From: Siphonodentalium dalli
Lineage: Eukaryota; Mollusca; Scaphopoda; Gadilida; Siphonodentaliidae
DNA: 64,000 nt
NCBI GenBank assembly: GCA_032622095.1
Contig: CP136061.1
Location: 91,799,845-91,863,844 of the forward strand
Direction: 5' to 3'
Below the pieces are notes generated by a model that was not told the origin of the DNA, searched no databases, and saw nothing but the letters and a program-made list of their open reading frames with translations. The first letter of the stretch is position 1. Each line of letters begins with the position of its first letter. Below are positions 21,875 through 33,503 of this stretch, piece by piece. The translations under genes were made by a program, and so were the position numbers.

Positions 21875-24668
21875 ACTTGCTGAATGAACCATACTAAGAA
21901 TTTCGAATTATTTCGTGGACAAAACGATCTTACCATCCTCAACGCAGAAGCTTACAATAATATAACTGCGTGCTGTTACACATATGTAGTAAGTGTATAA
22001 CCACAATTTAGCACCCAATTTCGGAATTTAAATATACATTTGTTTGATTGACCGAGCCATGTGCATATGTGTATATGTAGTCTAATATACATACATCAGT
22101 TCCCAAACCCTTTTGGGGCACATTGTCAATTAACCAGGAAGAATTATACTTATCTTCAATCTTAAACTCATCGCCGATTCGCCACCACAATTGCTCAACC
22201 GGACGATTCCCTTTAGAAGACATCATGCAGCGCAAGGCGAACTGGTAATGTCTCACTCAATCAAGCCGGTCAACAACGATCACGAAGTCGTCACACTAAT
22301 CAGCTTAGCTCACAGTGACCAACGTCCGTGTCATAAACATCCCATTGTCCGTTCGATTATGTTATTGAGTTAATGCATGAATCTGTAATGCGATATTGTC
22401 TTGGTGGCTTCAATATATTATATAGTTGTCCTAAATATATATTTTTTTTCTTCTTACATGACCTGTGCCAATATAATAAGTGTCATAAGGCACCAAACAC
22501 ATGCTACCCCCACTCCCAATATGATATATACAAAGGGAGTACAAATTATAAAATTAACAGACCCTTTTAGCTTATCGACAAAGCAAAATAGGTAAATGGT
22601 GAAAAAGAAATTACACCCCCCCCCCCGAATATGCAAAGGTATGGATCACCTTGTGCACATTTACAGTATACTCCCCATTTTCCAATTAAGGCATGGACAT
22701 CCACAATCAGGTAAATGCTAGAAATGTAACATTGAAAGCCTGCTCCTAGTTAGCAATGCCCTACTCAAATATGATGCATCGTTTCTGATGTTATTGTTTT
22801 TGTTTTGTTCCTACAATAACAACTTCTTCTGTTATTCTGTATTACGAGTGTCGTGGGGAAGAAATACATACAAATCATCTGCAAGCTACTATAATATAGA
22901 ATATCATGTTTATGAAATTTGTTATAATTTTCTATTTATTGTATGCTGTTAAATCATGTGGCATCTACTTTGTTATGTGCCAAATTGTTCTGATGAGAGT
23001 TATTTGTACCTGTATTATGATAAGTATATGGAAACCTAACCTTTGTATGCACATCCAAGATTCAGACCCCGACATCTGTTAGATAATGCTGGCCAAATGT
23101 TTCATGACTTACAGTACATCTGTACTTTTATCTTCTCTTAAATTATGGAGATATCTAATCTATATCCACAATGAAAGATTACAATTATTCATCTAGCATT
23201 GTTTTAACTAAAAAAAAAAAATATTAATATTGATATTGAATCATTGATATCATATTGATACTGATATTTCATATCAAATAAAATTTATAGCAACAATTTC
23301 CTGATTAATGAAGACAGGCCATTAGTCAAATGTTGTTTCTGCTAAACTGTGGTTGCATTAGTTCCACAGTTGCTTCATATCTAACTAATGCTGAGGAGTT
23401 TTTCATGGAGGTCCCCTATCGGAGTTGATTGCTTGATCTCCCCCTTAATGGTACATATTCATATAACCAAGTGATATATGAGTGCCATCTCGAGTAATAC
23501 ATGGACTGATATTTTGACGGGATACCATAACAACAAAAAACAAAAACAAAACTTAAATTAATAAAAAAAATAAATAAATAAATAAACATATCATAACAGA
23601 TATGAAAAATTGTCGCTTTAACACGAAACATTATTCTAAACAAGTATACAACTGGACTATGATACTAGCTCACCAAAACCAACTTCCAACAACCAGGAAT
23701 TCAATTCAATATTACAAAGGTTTTGGTTTCCATATATTGCTATTGCTATAAATTTCAGGATACTCGCCAAACTTGTGCTGAGAAATCCTAAATTTGTAAA
23801 GAATTGAAGTTATTAAGCAATCGCCATATCGTAAGATCATGCTTTAAACTGACTTTGAAACTATATTACCGTATAGCACTCCAAAAACAAAAAACAAACA
23901 AACAAAAAACATTTAAAAAACTTTTAGCAAAGACCCATGAATCATAATACATAACTTAAACATTCACAATAATTTTGTTTTGATCAATACTGTACTGTAC
24001 TGATTTGACCCCGATATGATGCACTGAATATAGCCAATGCCAATGGACTGAGATAACGTTCTTTCCAGATAAAATTAAGACATTGCTCTTAGAGGCTAGA
24101 TGGTCGAACTAAATTCTAACCATCGTTCACAAACGAAAATACAACTATATATGTTAAATATTCCTGAACCAAAAACCAAACATATTTCTCCTCCATCGCG
24201 TGGCTGGACGCTGGCTGCATCTCCTTGACCTTTCACGTCACTTTGCACAGCATCTTAACTAACAGAAGATGGAAGCGGACCAATGGTGTCTGACATGGCG
24301 CCTTTATCGCGTAGAAACGTATACACATTTTAAACATAGCCTCTCCATATGTGTACTTATCTGTCCTATATAGGTCCGGATAGTTGAAAAAACAAAACAA
24401 GACTTTTAATGTAAATCTTAGTGAAATTAAAATCTACCGAACTGGAGATAACTCTATTATAAAAATTATACTCATTTTTGATAACAAATTTCACAGAACT
24501 TATATAGTTTAAACATTTCCAAAACTGTAATTCTTAAAAAAGTGCACCCCCACAAATAAGATTTAACTTTGACCAACCTGGTTATGTCATTTAAATGTTT
24601 GTCTGGTCTTTAAAAGACTAAATTTTTACAGCACTAATTTGCAGTAATCAAAAACACCACACTAGATA
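21875..24668. other. Unannotated AT-rich stretch, 2.8 kb
   Basis: No exon or terminal repeat was recognised. It contains homopolymer runs (C-run near 22615, A-run near 23210) and simple AT sequence. Its right edge leads into the 5' region of the LINE, whose exact start could not be fixed. Confidence 0.4.
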
Positions 24669-24965
24669 GTGAACGTTTTCCAACTAAGTCTTCGCGCTGA
24701 AAACATTCTACAAAATTCCCTATCATCCAGTATCATCGGCTGGGTAGTCAGCCGTATTTCCGATCAAATGATCTACCAAAGCTCCAACGTACAAGTTTAT
24801 ATATATTATGTTTATTTTTGTTATACAATTTTCTTTGTTACACCACCATTCACCAGTCGTTTCAAACCCATCGATGTCATGTTCTATCATTTCATGAAAG
24901 TCCGTTCACGACCAGTCACGATCGCAAGCCTATACTACATGTCTAAATTACTATATTATCGATGA
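24669..24965 (+). other. Upstream short ORF of the LINE, ATGA overlap
   Basis: A 98-codon frame whose TGA stop (24963-24965) overlaps the ATG of the main frame (24962-24964) as ATGA. It has hydrophobic stretches but no recognisable ORF1 domain (no zinc knuckle, PHD or RRM). It may be a chance frame in the 5' UTR. The overlap geometry is the kind used for termination-reinitiation in some LINEs. Confidence 0.3.
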
Positions 24966-27862
24966 ATGTACCACTAATGCAGTATAGGCAGGCGATCGGT
25001 CTATTCAAAATACGCTGGCGTTCTGGTAACATCAAACTCAACTTTTCAAAACCAACTAATCTGGCATTCGACCCTCGTCGCTGTAGACACCTTGCTGTAT
25101 TCCTCCTTCTCTCCCTCCTCATCATATTATCAAATGACACAGAAAAGAACCCTGGACCTTTTGAACAAGAAACTCTTTCAGTTTTTCACTACAATATACG
25201 AAGTATCAGAAACAAAATATCACACATTGCAGAGGAGATAGATGATTTTGATATCATCTGCTTTAGCGAAACACATCTAAATGCAAACTTTCCCAGTGAA
25301 AACATTACCTTATCTAACTGTCAACCTCCAATTCGACTTGATAGGAATGAACGTGGTGGCGGACTCGCCGTATATTTCTCGACTCATATCACCTTTAAAT
25401 TGCTAGACTTTTTATGTTTTGAAGATGAGATTTTATGGTTTGAGGTGGGAACCAAGCACAAATTTATTCTTTGCGTAACTTACCGTTCAGATAACGAATG
25501 TATTGAGACATATTGGAAAAAACTAGATGAAGCGATCGAACGTGCCTTGTCCATAAATTCTTCGCTGGTGATAGTAGGCGATTTAAATTGCGATTTGCTG
25601 AAAAGATCAGGTCCTCTTCAGTCAATCATGACAAAATTTACTCTAAAAAATGTCATAAGCGGACCAACTAGAATAGCAGGAAACTCGGAAACTTTATTAG
25701 ACCCGATCATAATAAGTGACACCATTAAATCAATGAACCCCTCTACTTATGATCTCGGAGTATCAGACCACCTTGCAACGTCGGTTGAAGTGTGTGTCCC
25801 AATATATAAACCAAAATCCTACAAACGTTCTGTTTGGAATTATTCAAAGGGCAACTATGAGAGATTAAACATGGAACTCTTCAATATCGACTGGAAACAA
25901 ATGTTACATACCGAAGCCGACTCGACGCATATAGATAAAATGGTTGACAAATTCACTGAAACCTTCTTAGAGGTCTCCAAAATACATATCCCATACCATG
26001 AGATAACAATCCGAAATCGTGATAAACCCTGGTTTGACGGTATCATCAGAAAACATATCCGAAAACGCGACCGACTGAAAAAACTGGCAGTTCGTAGAAA
26101 TATGGAGTCTGATTGGAACAAATACAAGTGTGTTCGAAACAAAGTTAACAATTTAAAAAAAGCAGCAAAGGAAAGATACATGAGCGATCTAGACGAAAAC
26201 TTAAGTGTGAATACTAAACCAAAACAATTCTGGCACACTGTAAAACAACTTCTCAACAATTTTTCGACCGACAATACAATACCTATACTGAAATCAGGTA
26301 ATACGGATATTGAAGATGAGATTCAAAAGGCAGAACTCCTCAATGAGATATTCACTAAACATGGCACACTAGAAACCAATAAAATGGAGCCCCCGACCTT
26401 TGCAGATAGAACCAATAAGTTTTTAAAAGAAATTAAAACAAATGAGAAAGAAATATTTGACATTCTAAAATGCCTTCCTGTTAAGAAGGCAAACGGTCCT
26501 GATGGGATAAACAATAAATTGCTCAGGGAAACATGCAGCTCCATCAGTAAACCCTTATATTATATTTTTAATAAATCTTTTAAGAGCTGTTGTTTCCCTA
26601 TGGCATGGAAAAGAGCAAACATAATACCAATATTTAAAAATGGTGACCGCAGTGATCCAAATAACTATCGCCCCATCTCACTAATAAGCTGTATTGGTAA
26701 AATATTAGAAAAAGTGGTATTCAACAAAGTCTTTAATCATTTAAATACAAACAACTTACTATATAAATACCAATCCGGTTTTATACCAGGCCACAGTACC
26801 GAACTCCAACTTGTTGAAATTTTTCATAGAATACACCACGCTGTAGACAATGAACAAAGCACGTGTGCTGTTTTCTGTGACATCTCGAAAGCGTTTGACA
26901 AAGTATGGCACCAAGGTATGTTACTCAAATTAAAACACTATGGAATAACAGACAACTTGCATAAATGGTTCACAAATTATCTTGACGGACGGCAACAAAG
27001 GGTGCAAATAAATTCTAGCTTTTCTAAATATTCGCCAGTAACAGCAGGGGTCCCCCAGGGGTCCGTAGTCGGCCCGCTGCTATTTTTAATCTATATAAAC
27101 GATATTGCTGACAACATAGAATCACAAACCAGACTATACGCCGATGACGCATGCCTCATACAATCCGATAGGGACATACAAAGCCTTGAACATAGTGTAA
27201 ATAACGACATGGAGAAAATAAGAAAGTGGGCGGACACATGGATAGTTAAATTTAATAATTCTAAGACAAAATTACTATTTTTCACAAGTTCTCAAAACCT
27301 TGAGAGACCGCTCATAACCTTTGATGGATTGAGACTTGATTACTCTAAACAGCACAGGCATCTAGGCATGGAAATAGATGACGACTTAACATGGGACAGT
27401 TATATAGAAAATGTATGTGCCAGAGCTTATGCTAAATTATCCCAACTACGAAGACTCAAGTATCTTTTAAACCGCAAAACTCTTGAAATCCTCTATTTGT
27501 CACACGTACGCCCAATCATGGAATATGCAAGTAGTGTCTGGGCTGGAGCACCAGACAAGTTACTCAAACAACTAGATGATGTAGAATATGAAGCCGCACG
27601 CATTATAAGTGGCTGTACGAGATCTGTACCTCGCAAACGAATACTAACCGAAATGGGTTGGGAAACACTTTCAGAAAGAAGACAAACAAAAAGACTTTCA
27701 CTTTTTCATAACATTGTCAATCACAAAGTGCCCAAATATTTAGTTGACTTACTTCCCCCAAAATTCTCCGATATAAGCGACCACGATACTAGATTTGCAT
27801 CAAACTTTATACATTTTAAACCTAATACAAAAAGAATGGAGTCAACATTCATGCCCACGTGA
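24962..27862 (+). CDS. LINE ORF2: AP endonuclease and reverse transcriptase
   Basis: 966 codons from an ATG at 24962. Residues 1-66 form a leader with a hydrophobic run (LAVFLLLSLLIIL) ending DTEKNPGP. An apurinic-type endonuclease follows (about 70-290; SETHL, GDLN around 206, SDH at 268-270), which nicks target DNA. The reverse transcriptase spans about 500-770, with FCDISKAFDKVWH (D640), GVPQGSVVGPLLFL and YADD at 726-729, the polymerase active site. A thumb and connector follow. The frame closes at TGA 27860-27862, but the same frame continues with conserved-looking sequence, so this stop is probably a mutation or is read through. The arrangement is that of CR1/L2/Crack-type elements. It acts in target-primed reverse transcription. 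Confidence 0.93.
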   Translation: MNVPLMQYRQAIGLFKIRWRSGNIKLNFSKPTNLAFDPRRCRHLAVFLLLSLLIILSNDTEKNPGPFEQETLSVFHYNIRSIRNKISHIAEEIDDFDIICFSETHLNANFPSENITLSNCQPPIRLDRNERGGGLAVYFSTHITFKLLDFLCFEDEILWFEVGTKHKFILCVTYRSDNECIETYWKKLDEAIERALSINSSLVIVGDLNCDLLKRSGPLQSIMTKFTLKNVISGPTRIAGNSETLLDPIIISDTIKSMNPSTYDLGVSDHLATSVEVCVPIYKPKSYKRSVWNYSKGNYERLNMELFNIDWKQMLHTEADSTHIDKMVDKFTETFLEVSKIHIPYHEITIRNRDKPWFDGIIRKHIRKRDRLKKLAVRRNMESDWNKYKCVRNKVNNLKKAAKERYMSDLDENLSVNTKPKQFWHTVKQLLNNFSTDNTIPILKSGNTDIEDEIQKAELLNEIFTKHGTLETNKMEPPTFADRTNKFLKEIKTNEKEIFDILKCLPVKKANGPDGINNKLLRETCSSISKPLYYIFNKSFKSCCFPMAWKRANIIPIFKNGDRSDPNNYRPISLISCIGKILEKVVFNKVFNHLNTNNLLYKYQSGFIPGHSTELQLVEIFHRIHHAVDNEQSTCAVFCDISKAFDKVWHQGMLLKLKHYGITDNLHKWFTNYLDGRQQRVQINSSFSKYSPVTAGVPQGSVVGPLLFLIYINDIADNIESQTRLYADDACLIQSDRDIQSLEHSVNNDMEKIRKWADTWIVKFNNSKTKLLFFTSSQNLERPLITFDGLRLDYSKQHRHLGMEIDDDLTWDSYIENVCARAYAKLSQLRRLKYLLNRKTLEILYLSHVRPIMEYASSVWAGAPDKLLKQLDDVEYEAARIISGCTRSVPRKRILTEMGWETLSERRQTKRLSLFHNIVNHKVPKYLVDLLPPKFSDISDHDTRFASNFIHFKPNTKRMESTFMPT
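25109..25159 (+). other. 2A-like ribosome-skipping motif in the LINE leader
   Basis: Codons 50-66 encode a hydrophobic stretch followed by D-T-E-K-N-P-G-P, matching the 2A consensus D-x-E-x-N-P-G-P. In known 2A peptides the ribosome fails to join the Gly (GGA 25154-25156) and Pro (CCT 25157-25159), releasing the leader and continuing. 2A-like motifs at this site, just before the endonuclease, are known in non-LTR elements of limpet, oyster, lancelet and sea urchin. Activity of this variant, with Thr after Asp and Lys before Asn, is inferred. Confidence 0.8.
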
Positions 27863-28300
27863 GTAAAAAATTGGAATGCAACCAAAACTAAGACTCGAGA
27901 TCTTAACCTACAATGTTATCTAAACACATTTAAACCAGAAATACCCAAACCCCCCAAATATTACAATGTAGGAAAGCGGACTGAAAATATATATCACTGC
28001 AGATTACGATGTGAATGTAGCAACCTCCTATCAGATAAGGTTCAAAATTACATTGCAAGTTGCAAAGACTGCTCATGTGGAAATGGAGAAGAAAATGCCT
28101 TCCATTATTTCTTTGATTGTTGCCTACATTCGATCCCAAGAATTCGCCTATTGAATAAATTACTTTCTTATAATATTTACTCACTAAAAATTCTGCTATT
28201 TGGAGACCCTGCTCTACCCGATTGCGACAATGAACATTTTTTCTTAGCTGTACAATCATTCATCCGTGAGACAAAACTAGATGCTATTGACCAAGTCTAG
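27863..28300 (+). pseudogene. LINE ORF2 C-terminal extension beyond a stop
   Basis: Directly after the TGA at 27860 the same frame stays open for 145 codons to TAG at 28298-28300. It begins VKNWN, the conserved start of the C-terminal region in this LINE group, and contains a Cys/His cluster (CRLRCEC, CKDCSCG, H-x3-FFDCC-x-H) typical of the nucleic-acid-binding tail. One base change therefore separates the two parts. Confidence 0.8.
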
Positions 28301-28617
28301 CAAATACATATACAAGCCAGCAAATGACTCAATCAAAGACGACTTCCAAGTAATTCATGTATAAACAAAAGACTGACTCGGGGGCGGGAAACGACCGGTG
28401 ATATGTACATGTATATAAGTTCAACTTGCCTTTGGTAGTCATGTTGCAATACAATTATTCTTGATTTATTTTTCAGTGTAATAGCAAATGGGAGAGGAGG
28501 TTCTCATAAGTGAGTAAGCACTTGTCCTCCAATCCCATTGTCTATATAAAAATGTATGTATCATTTCCTATATGTGTTATTGAAATCAGACAAATAAATA
28601 TGTTTAAACTGTATATT

Positions 28618-28958
28618 ATATTTACATAATAAGTGTTGTCATCACTAAATCCAGCATTCTGATTGGTCGGCGCCCACGTGGCTAGTTGCAATTATTTCTT
28701 GATTAATGCGCAACAGCTCATAATTGCAAGCTCATAACAACATCGATACGTCATTTGGGTTTGGAAAGACGAACGCGTAATGTTTTGGGCGCATTTGGAT
28801 TCGCGCGGGATTGACTTAATAAATCATCGGGTTTCAATTGTTCCTGTTAACTTTTGCCAAGGGTGCTATGGGATATTTTGGGCTAGTTGTGTAACGATAC
28901 ACTTTTCGATTTAAATACATTTACAAAAGTGGCTTTTTCGCTAAATGTATATAAATAC
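28618..28958. repeat. Left half of a split ~530-bp foldback element
   Basis: It aligns with 56703-57060: CACTAAATCCAGC, GATTGGTCGGCGCCCACGTG, GTAATGTTTTGGGCGCATTT, GACTTAATAAATCATCGGGT and GGCTTTTTCGCTAAATGTAT. It stops exactly at 28958 (..TATATAAATA), where the Helitron array begins. The uninterrupted relative continues into the TAAGGATTAACTG foldback, which in this copy is found at 45266-45432. Confidence 0.88.
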
Positions 28959-29957
28959 TAGCAGATGGACCCGACTTCGCCCGGGCTGTTTCCCCTCTGC
29001 TTTTCGGCGAATTGCGCGATTTGACCTTGAATTGTCCATTTTGAAGATCAAGGTCAGGTGGGGTCACGATTTGACCCGTCCAAACACTGCCCGGACAAAA
29101 GTACCCGACAAAAGTATCCGTCGAAATCCATCCGGTTTTACCCGATTTGACCTCGAATTGATCATTTTGAAGGTCAAGGTCAGGTCGGGGTCACGATTTA
29201 ACCCGTCCAAAACACCCAGTGGACAAAAGTAACCCTACGTATAAAATATCGTCGAAATCCCATAAAAATTCGCGATTTGACCTTGAATTGACCCGGTTTC
29301 AAGGTCAATGTCACGTCGCACGGGCAAAAGAATAGGCTGATGACACTCCCCATACGAAAGTATCCCCAGACACTAATTTTCATCGAAATCCCATGATATT
29401 CGGGCGTTCGACCTTGAAATTACCCGACTTAAAGGTCAAGGTCACGTCGCACGGGCAAACGAATAGGATTACGACACTCCCAATACGAAACAATCCCCAG
29501 ACACTAATTTTCATCGAAATCGGCTAGGCCGTTTTCGAGTCCATCGCGAACACAGACAGACAGACACACACACAGATTTCCCAAGATTTCCGTTGTCCGG
29601 GCTATTCAAAAACCAAATTTCAAGTCGATAGCTCCACCCGTTTCCGAGATCTGGTCTGCGCATGTGCGAAGCTGTCGTCGCACGGGCTCGGCGACCCGAT
29701 AAAATTCGTATCCGGGACAAGATACATTCACATAGCAAATTTCAAGTCGATAGCTCCACCCGTTTCCGAGATCTCGTCTGCGCATACACTGTACGGGCGT
29801 CGCACGGGCTCGCCAATACGACAAGGACGACCGCCTGGTCAAACTACACACACGTACCAAGTTTCGTCCCGATCGGTCGAGAATCGTAGATTTGTATAAA
29901 TGACATACAAACAGATAGACAGACAGACAAACAGAGGTCTTCAAAATATATAATAAA
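28959..29957 (-). mobile_element. Helitron unit 1 (999 bp)
   Basis: The 3'-most unit of the array. The 3' half is of the GACCTTGAA/TTCAAGGTCA type and the 5' half has the 122-bp CpG-rich units plus a (CTGT)n tract. Its CTAG end at 28959 meets host sequence ending in A, which is T on the minus strand, as expected. Confidence 0.78.
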
Positions 29958-30380
29958 CTAGCCGATGAGCCCGACGTTGTCCGGGCTATTCAAAAACCAT
30001 ATTTCAAGTCGATGAGCCCGACGTTGTCCGGGCTATTCAAAAAACAAATTTCAAGTCGATAGCTCTACCCGTTTCCGAGATATGGTCTGCGGATGCGCGA
30101 CGCTGGCGTCGCACGGGCTCGGCGCCCCGATAAAATTCGTATCCGGGGCAAGATACATTCACATACCAAATTTCAAGTCGATAGCTCCACCAGTTTCCGA
30201 GATCTCGTCTGCGCATGCGCTGCACGGGCGTCGCACGGGCTCGCCAATACGACAACGACGACCGTCTGGTCAAACTACACACAAGTACCAAGTTTCGTCC
30301 CGATCGGTAGAGAATCGTAGATTTGTATAAATGACATACAGACAGACAGACAAACAGAGGTCTTCAAAATATATATGAGA
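29958..30380 (-). mobile_element. Helitron unit 2 (423 bp)
   Basis: A short unit made mainly of the CpG-rich 122-bp blocks. The phrase GATGAGCCCGACGTTGTCCG near its 3' end is duplicated (about 29962 and 30013). Confidence 0.75.
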
Positions 30381-31035
30381 CTAGCAGGTTGACCCGACTT
30401 CGTCCGGGCTGTTTCCCCTCTACTTTTCGGCGAATTGCGCGATTCGACCTTGAATTGTCCATTATGAAGGTCAAGGTCAGGTGGGGTCACGATTTGACCC
30501 GTCCAAAACACTGCCCGGACAAAAGTACCCGACAAAAGTACCCGTCGAAATCCATCCGGTTTTACCCGATTTGACCTCGAATTGATAATTTTGAAGGTCA
30601 AGGTCAGGTCGGGGTCACGACTCGACCCGTCCAAAACACTCAGTGGACAAAAGAAACCCCACGTATCAAATTTCGTCGAAATCCCATGAAAATTCGCGAT
30701 TTGACCTTGAATTGACCCGATCTCAAGGTCAACGTCACGTCGCACGGGCAAACGAATATGCTTACGACACTCCCCATACGAAAGTATCCCCAGAAACTAA
30801 TTTTCATCGAAATCCCGTGATACTCGGGCGTTTGACCTTGAAATGACCCGATTTCAAGGTCAAGGTCACGTCGCACGGGCAAATTAACAAGCCCATGCCA
30901 CTCCACGGCCGAAAGTATCCCCACATACCACGTTTCATCGAAATCGGCTTGGCCGTTTTCGAGTCCATCGCGAACACACAGACAGACAGACACAGACACA
31001 CACACCCTCATAGATCTTCCAAAATATATAATAGA
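30381..31035 (-). mobile_element. Helitron unit 3 (655 bp)
   Basis: Composed of about five ~95-125 bp blocks, each with GACCTTGAA and its complement TTCAAGGTCA, then CACGTCGCACGGGC. The 5' end TCTATTATATATTTTGGAAG lies at 31035. Confidence 0.78.
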
Positions 31036-32378
31036 CTAGCAGGTTAGCCCGCCACTGGCGGCGTTGGTCAGAAACATGACATTTTTTGGCTTTTCAACGA
31101 GTTAATTGTGCCTTTTTAATCAAGAGAAATTATGGTACCCGTCCCTAAAAGATTTAAGGTACATCGGGCGGAAAGAACTGACCCGATGAAAAATTGTTGA
31201 GCCCGACGTTGTCCGGGCTATTCAAAAACAAAATTTCAAGTCAATAGCTCCACTCGTTTCCGAGATCTGGTCTGCGCATGCGCGAAGCTGGCGTCGCACG
31301 GGCTCGGCGACCCGATAAAATTCGTATCCGGGGCAAGATACATTCACATAGCAAATTTCAAGTCGATAGCTCCACCCGTTTCCTAGATCTCGTCTGCGCA
31401 TGCGCTGCACGGGCGTCGCACGGGCTCGGCGACCCGATAAAATTTGTACCCGGCGCAAGATACATTCACATACCAAATTTCAAGTCGATAGCTCCACCCG
31501 TTTCCGATATCTCGTCTGAGCATGCGCTGCACGGGCGTCGCACGGGCTCGCCAATACGACAGCGACGACCACCTGGTCAAACTACACTCACGTACCAAGT
31601 TTCGTCCCGATCGGTCGAGGTGTTGGTATCTGATGCAAAAGACGAAATTGTGAGTGTTGGTCAATAGTCCCCGCCGTGAACCTCATCGTCGCAAAGAGCG
31701 GACAGTCAATTAACCCCGTTGTGAACCTCAATCACCAACGCGACGTAAGTAGCAATATCGTTGTTGTTGATATTTACAGCTTGGGGGCTATTTTCTTATT
31801 TAGCAAGTTTGAGCTCAATCGGTTCGAGTCTATAAAGGACACACTCATATATATGACACTTCCCGTGGGTAGCAAGTTTGAGCTCAATCGGCATTCCCTG
31901 GAATTTCCCGTAGATTGGCAGATTCCAGTAGCTTTATAACGGTATATCTGGGGAGAAATCTGATGCTATATTCGTGATTATCTGGGATGATTTCGGTATA
32001 TAACTATATACTGTAAAAACAAAGCGCGCCATCCGTGCTCGCAGGGTTGGTCAGAAACAAATGTTTTTTAAATTTAATGTATGTTCCGTATATCTCTCTG
32101 CAGATGCAAATACCGTTGAATGGCAAACAGACGCTCTTTATAGAGATGCGTCAAAAACAAACGCTCATTAAATAATCACTTGATTAACCCACGCCGAGCC
32201 TTTGCGGTGATTTGAGATTGGAGAACGGGTGCTCTGAGCTTTCCTAAACCACGACCACGGTCGTGTCGGTGAGATTTGACACTTACATAGGAAGTTTGAG
32301 CTCAATCTGTACACGCGTTTTGGATTCTATGAAGTACACACACACATATATACGAAGTCTCAAAATATATAGTATAGA
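31036..32378 (-). mobile_element. Helitron unit 4 (1343 bp, chimeric)
   Basis: The 3' end is of the GCCGCCAGTGGCGG hairpin type. It contains a CpG-rich 122-bp block segment (31200-31620) fused to the ~1-kb core of the other units. 31262-32378 is almost identical to 41332-42449. Confidence 0.78.
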
Positions 32379-33503
32379 CTAGCAGGTTAGCCCGCCACTG
32401 GCGGCATTCGTCCCATGGCTTTGTTTCAGAAACATGACATTTTTGAATATGAATTTAATGTTTTTTAAATTTAATATATTTGTTTCTGAATTGTTTTTTT
32501 ATTGTTAATTTTTTTTAATTTTAAATTGTTTTAATTAAATTGTGAATTGTTTTAATAAATTTTTTTGTTTCTGGCGGAAAAATTTACCCGTAGAAATCCC
32601 CCCTTCCTAGGAACGACAGACAACGCATTCTTTGTTTCGTGAAATCTCTCTACGATAACATTGCATTGAATTTAAAACAAACGCTTCCCGTCGGGAAATC
32701 TGTCTGCATAATATTTTGAGTCTGCCGTACCCGTCGTAATGTCGTGAAATATCTCTGCATAATAGATAACATTGCATTGAATCTGTTGTTGGCATTCTGG
32801 GCTTCGGGTCGTTGTTGTTGGCATCACGGCTCCCCGAGAACTCTCACATTGCCGAAAACGTGTATTTAGTAATATCGTTGTTGTTGATATTTACGGCTTG
32901 GGGGCTATTTTCTTATTTAGCAAGTTTGAGCTCAATCGGTTCGAGTCTATAAAGGACACACTCATATATATGACACTTCCCGTGGGTAGCAGGTTTGAGC
33001 TCAATCGGCATTCCCTGGAATTTCCCGTAGATTGGCAGATTCCAGTAGCTTTATAAGGGTATATCTGGGGAGAAATCTGATGCTATATTCGTGATTATCT
33101 GGGATGATTTCGGTATATAACTATATACTGTAAAAACAAAGCGCGCCATCCGTGCTCGCAGGGTTGGTCAGAAACAAATGTTTTTTAAATTTAATGTATG
33201 TTCCGTATATCTCTCTGCAGATGCAAATAACGTTGAATGGCAAACAGACGCTCTTTATAGAGATGCGTCAAAAACAAACGCTTATTAAATAATGACTTGA
33301 TTAACCCACGCCGTGCCTTTGCGGTGATTTGAGATTGGAGAACAGGTGCTCTGAGCTTTTCTAAACCGCGACCACGGTCGTGTCGGTGGGATTTGACACT
33401 TACATAGGAAGTTTGAGCTCAATCTGTACACGCGTTTTGGATTCTATGAAGTACACACACACACACACACATATATACGAAGTCTCAAAATATATAGTAT
33501 AGA
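32379..33503 (-). mobile_element. Helitron unit 5 (1125 bp)
   Basis: Typical long unit with the GTTTGAGCTCAATCGG sub-repeats, the CCGCGACCACGGTCG motif and an (AC)n tract near its 5' end. Confidence 0.78.

Larger units (their letters stand above)
24669..28617 (+). mobile_element. Near-complete CR1/L2-like LINE with 2A-like motif
   Basis: A non-LTR retrotransposon on the plus strand. It has an upstream short frame (24669-24965), a 966-codon endonuclease/reverse transcriptase frame (24962-27862), a C-terminal extension beyond one stop codon (to 28300) and a 3' UTR of about 300 bp ending before the foldback repeat at 28618. The 5' boundary is uncertain. No poly(A) tail is visible, which fits CR1/L2-type elements that end in short sequence repeats. 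One in-frame stop is the only clear lesion, so insertion is recent on the scale of the other elements here. Confidence 0.85.
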
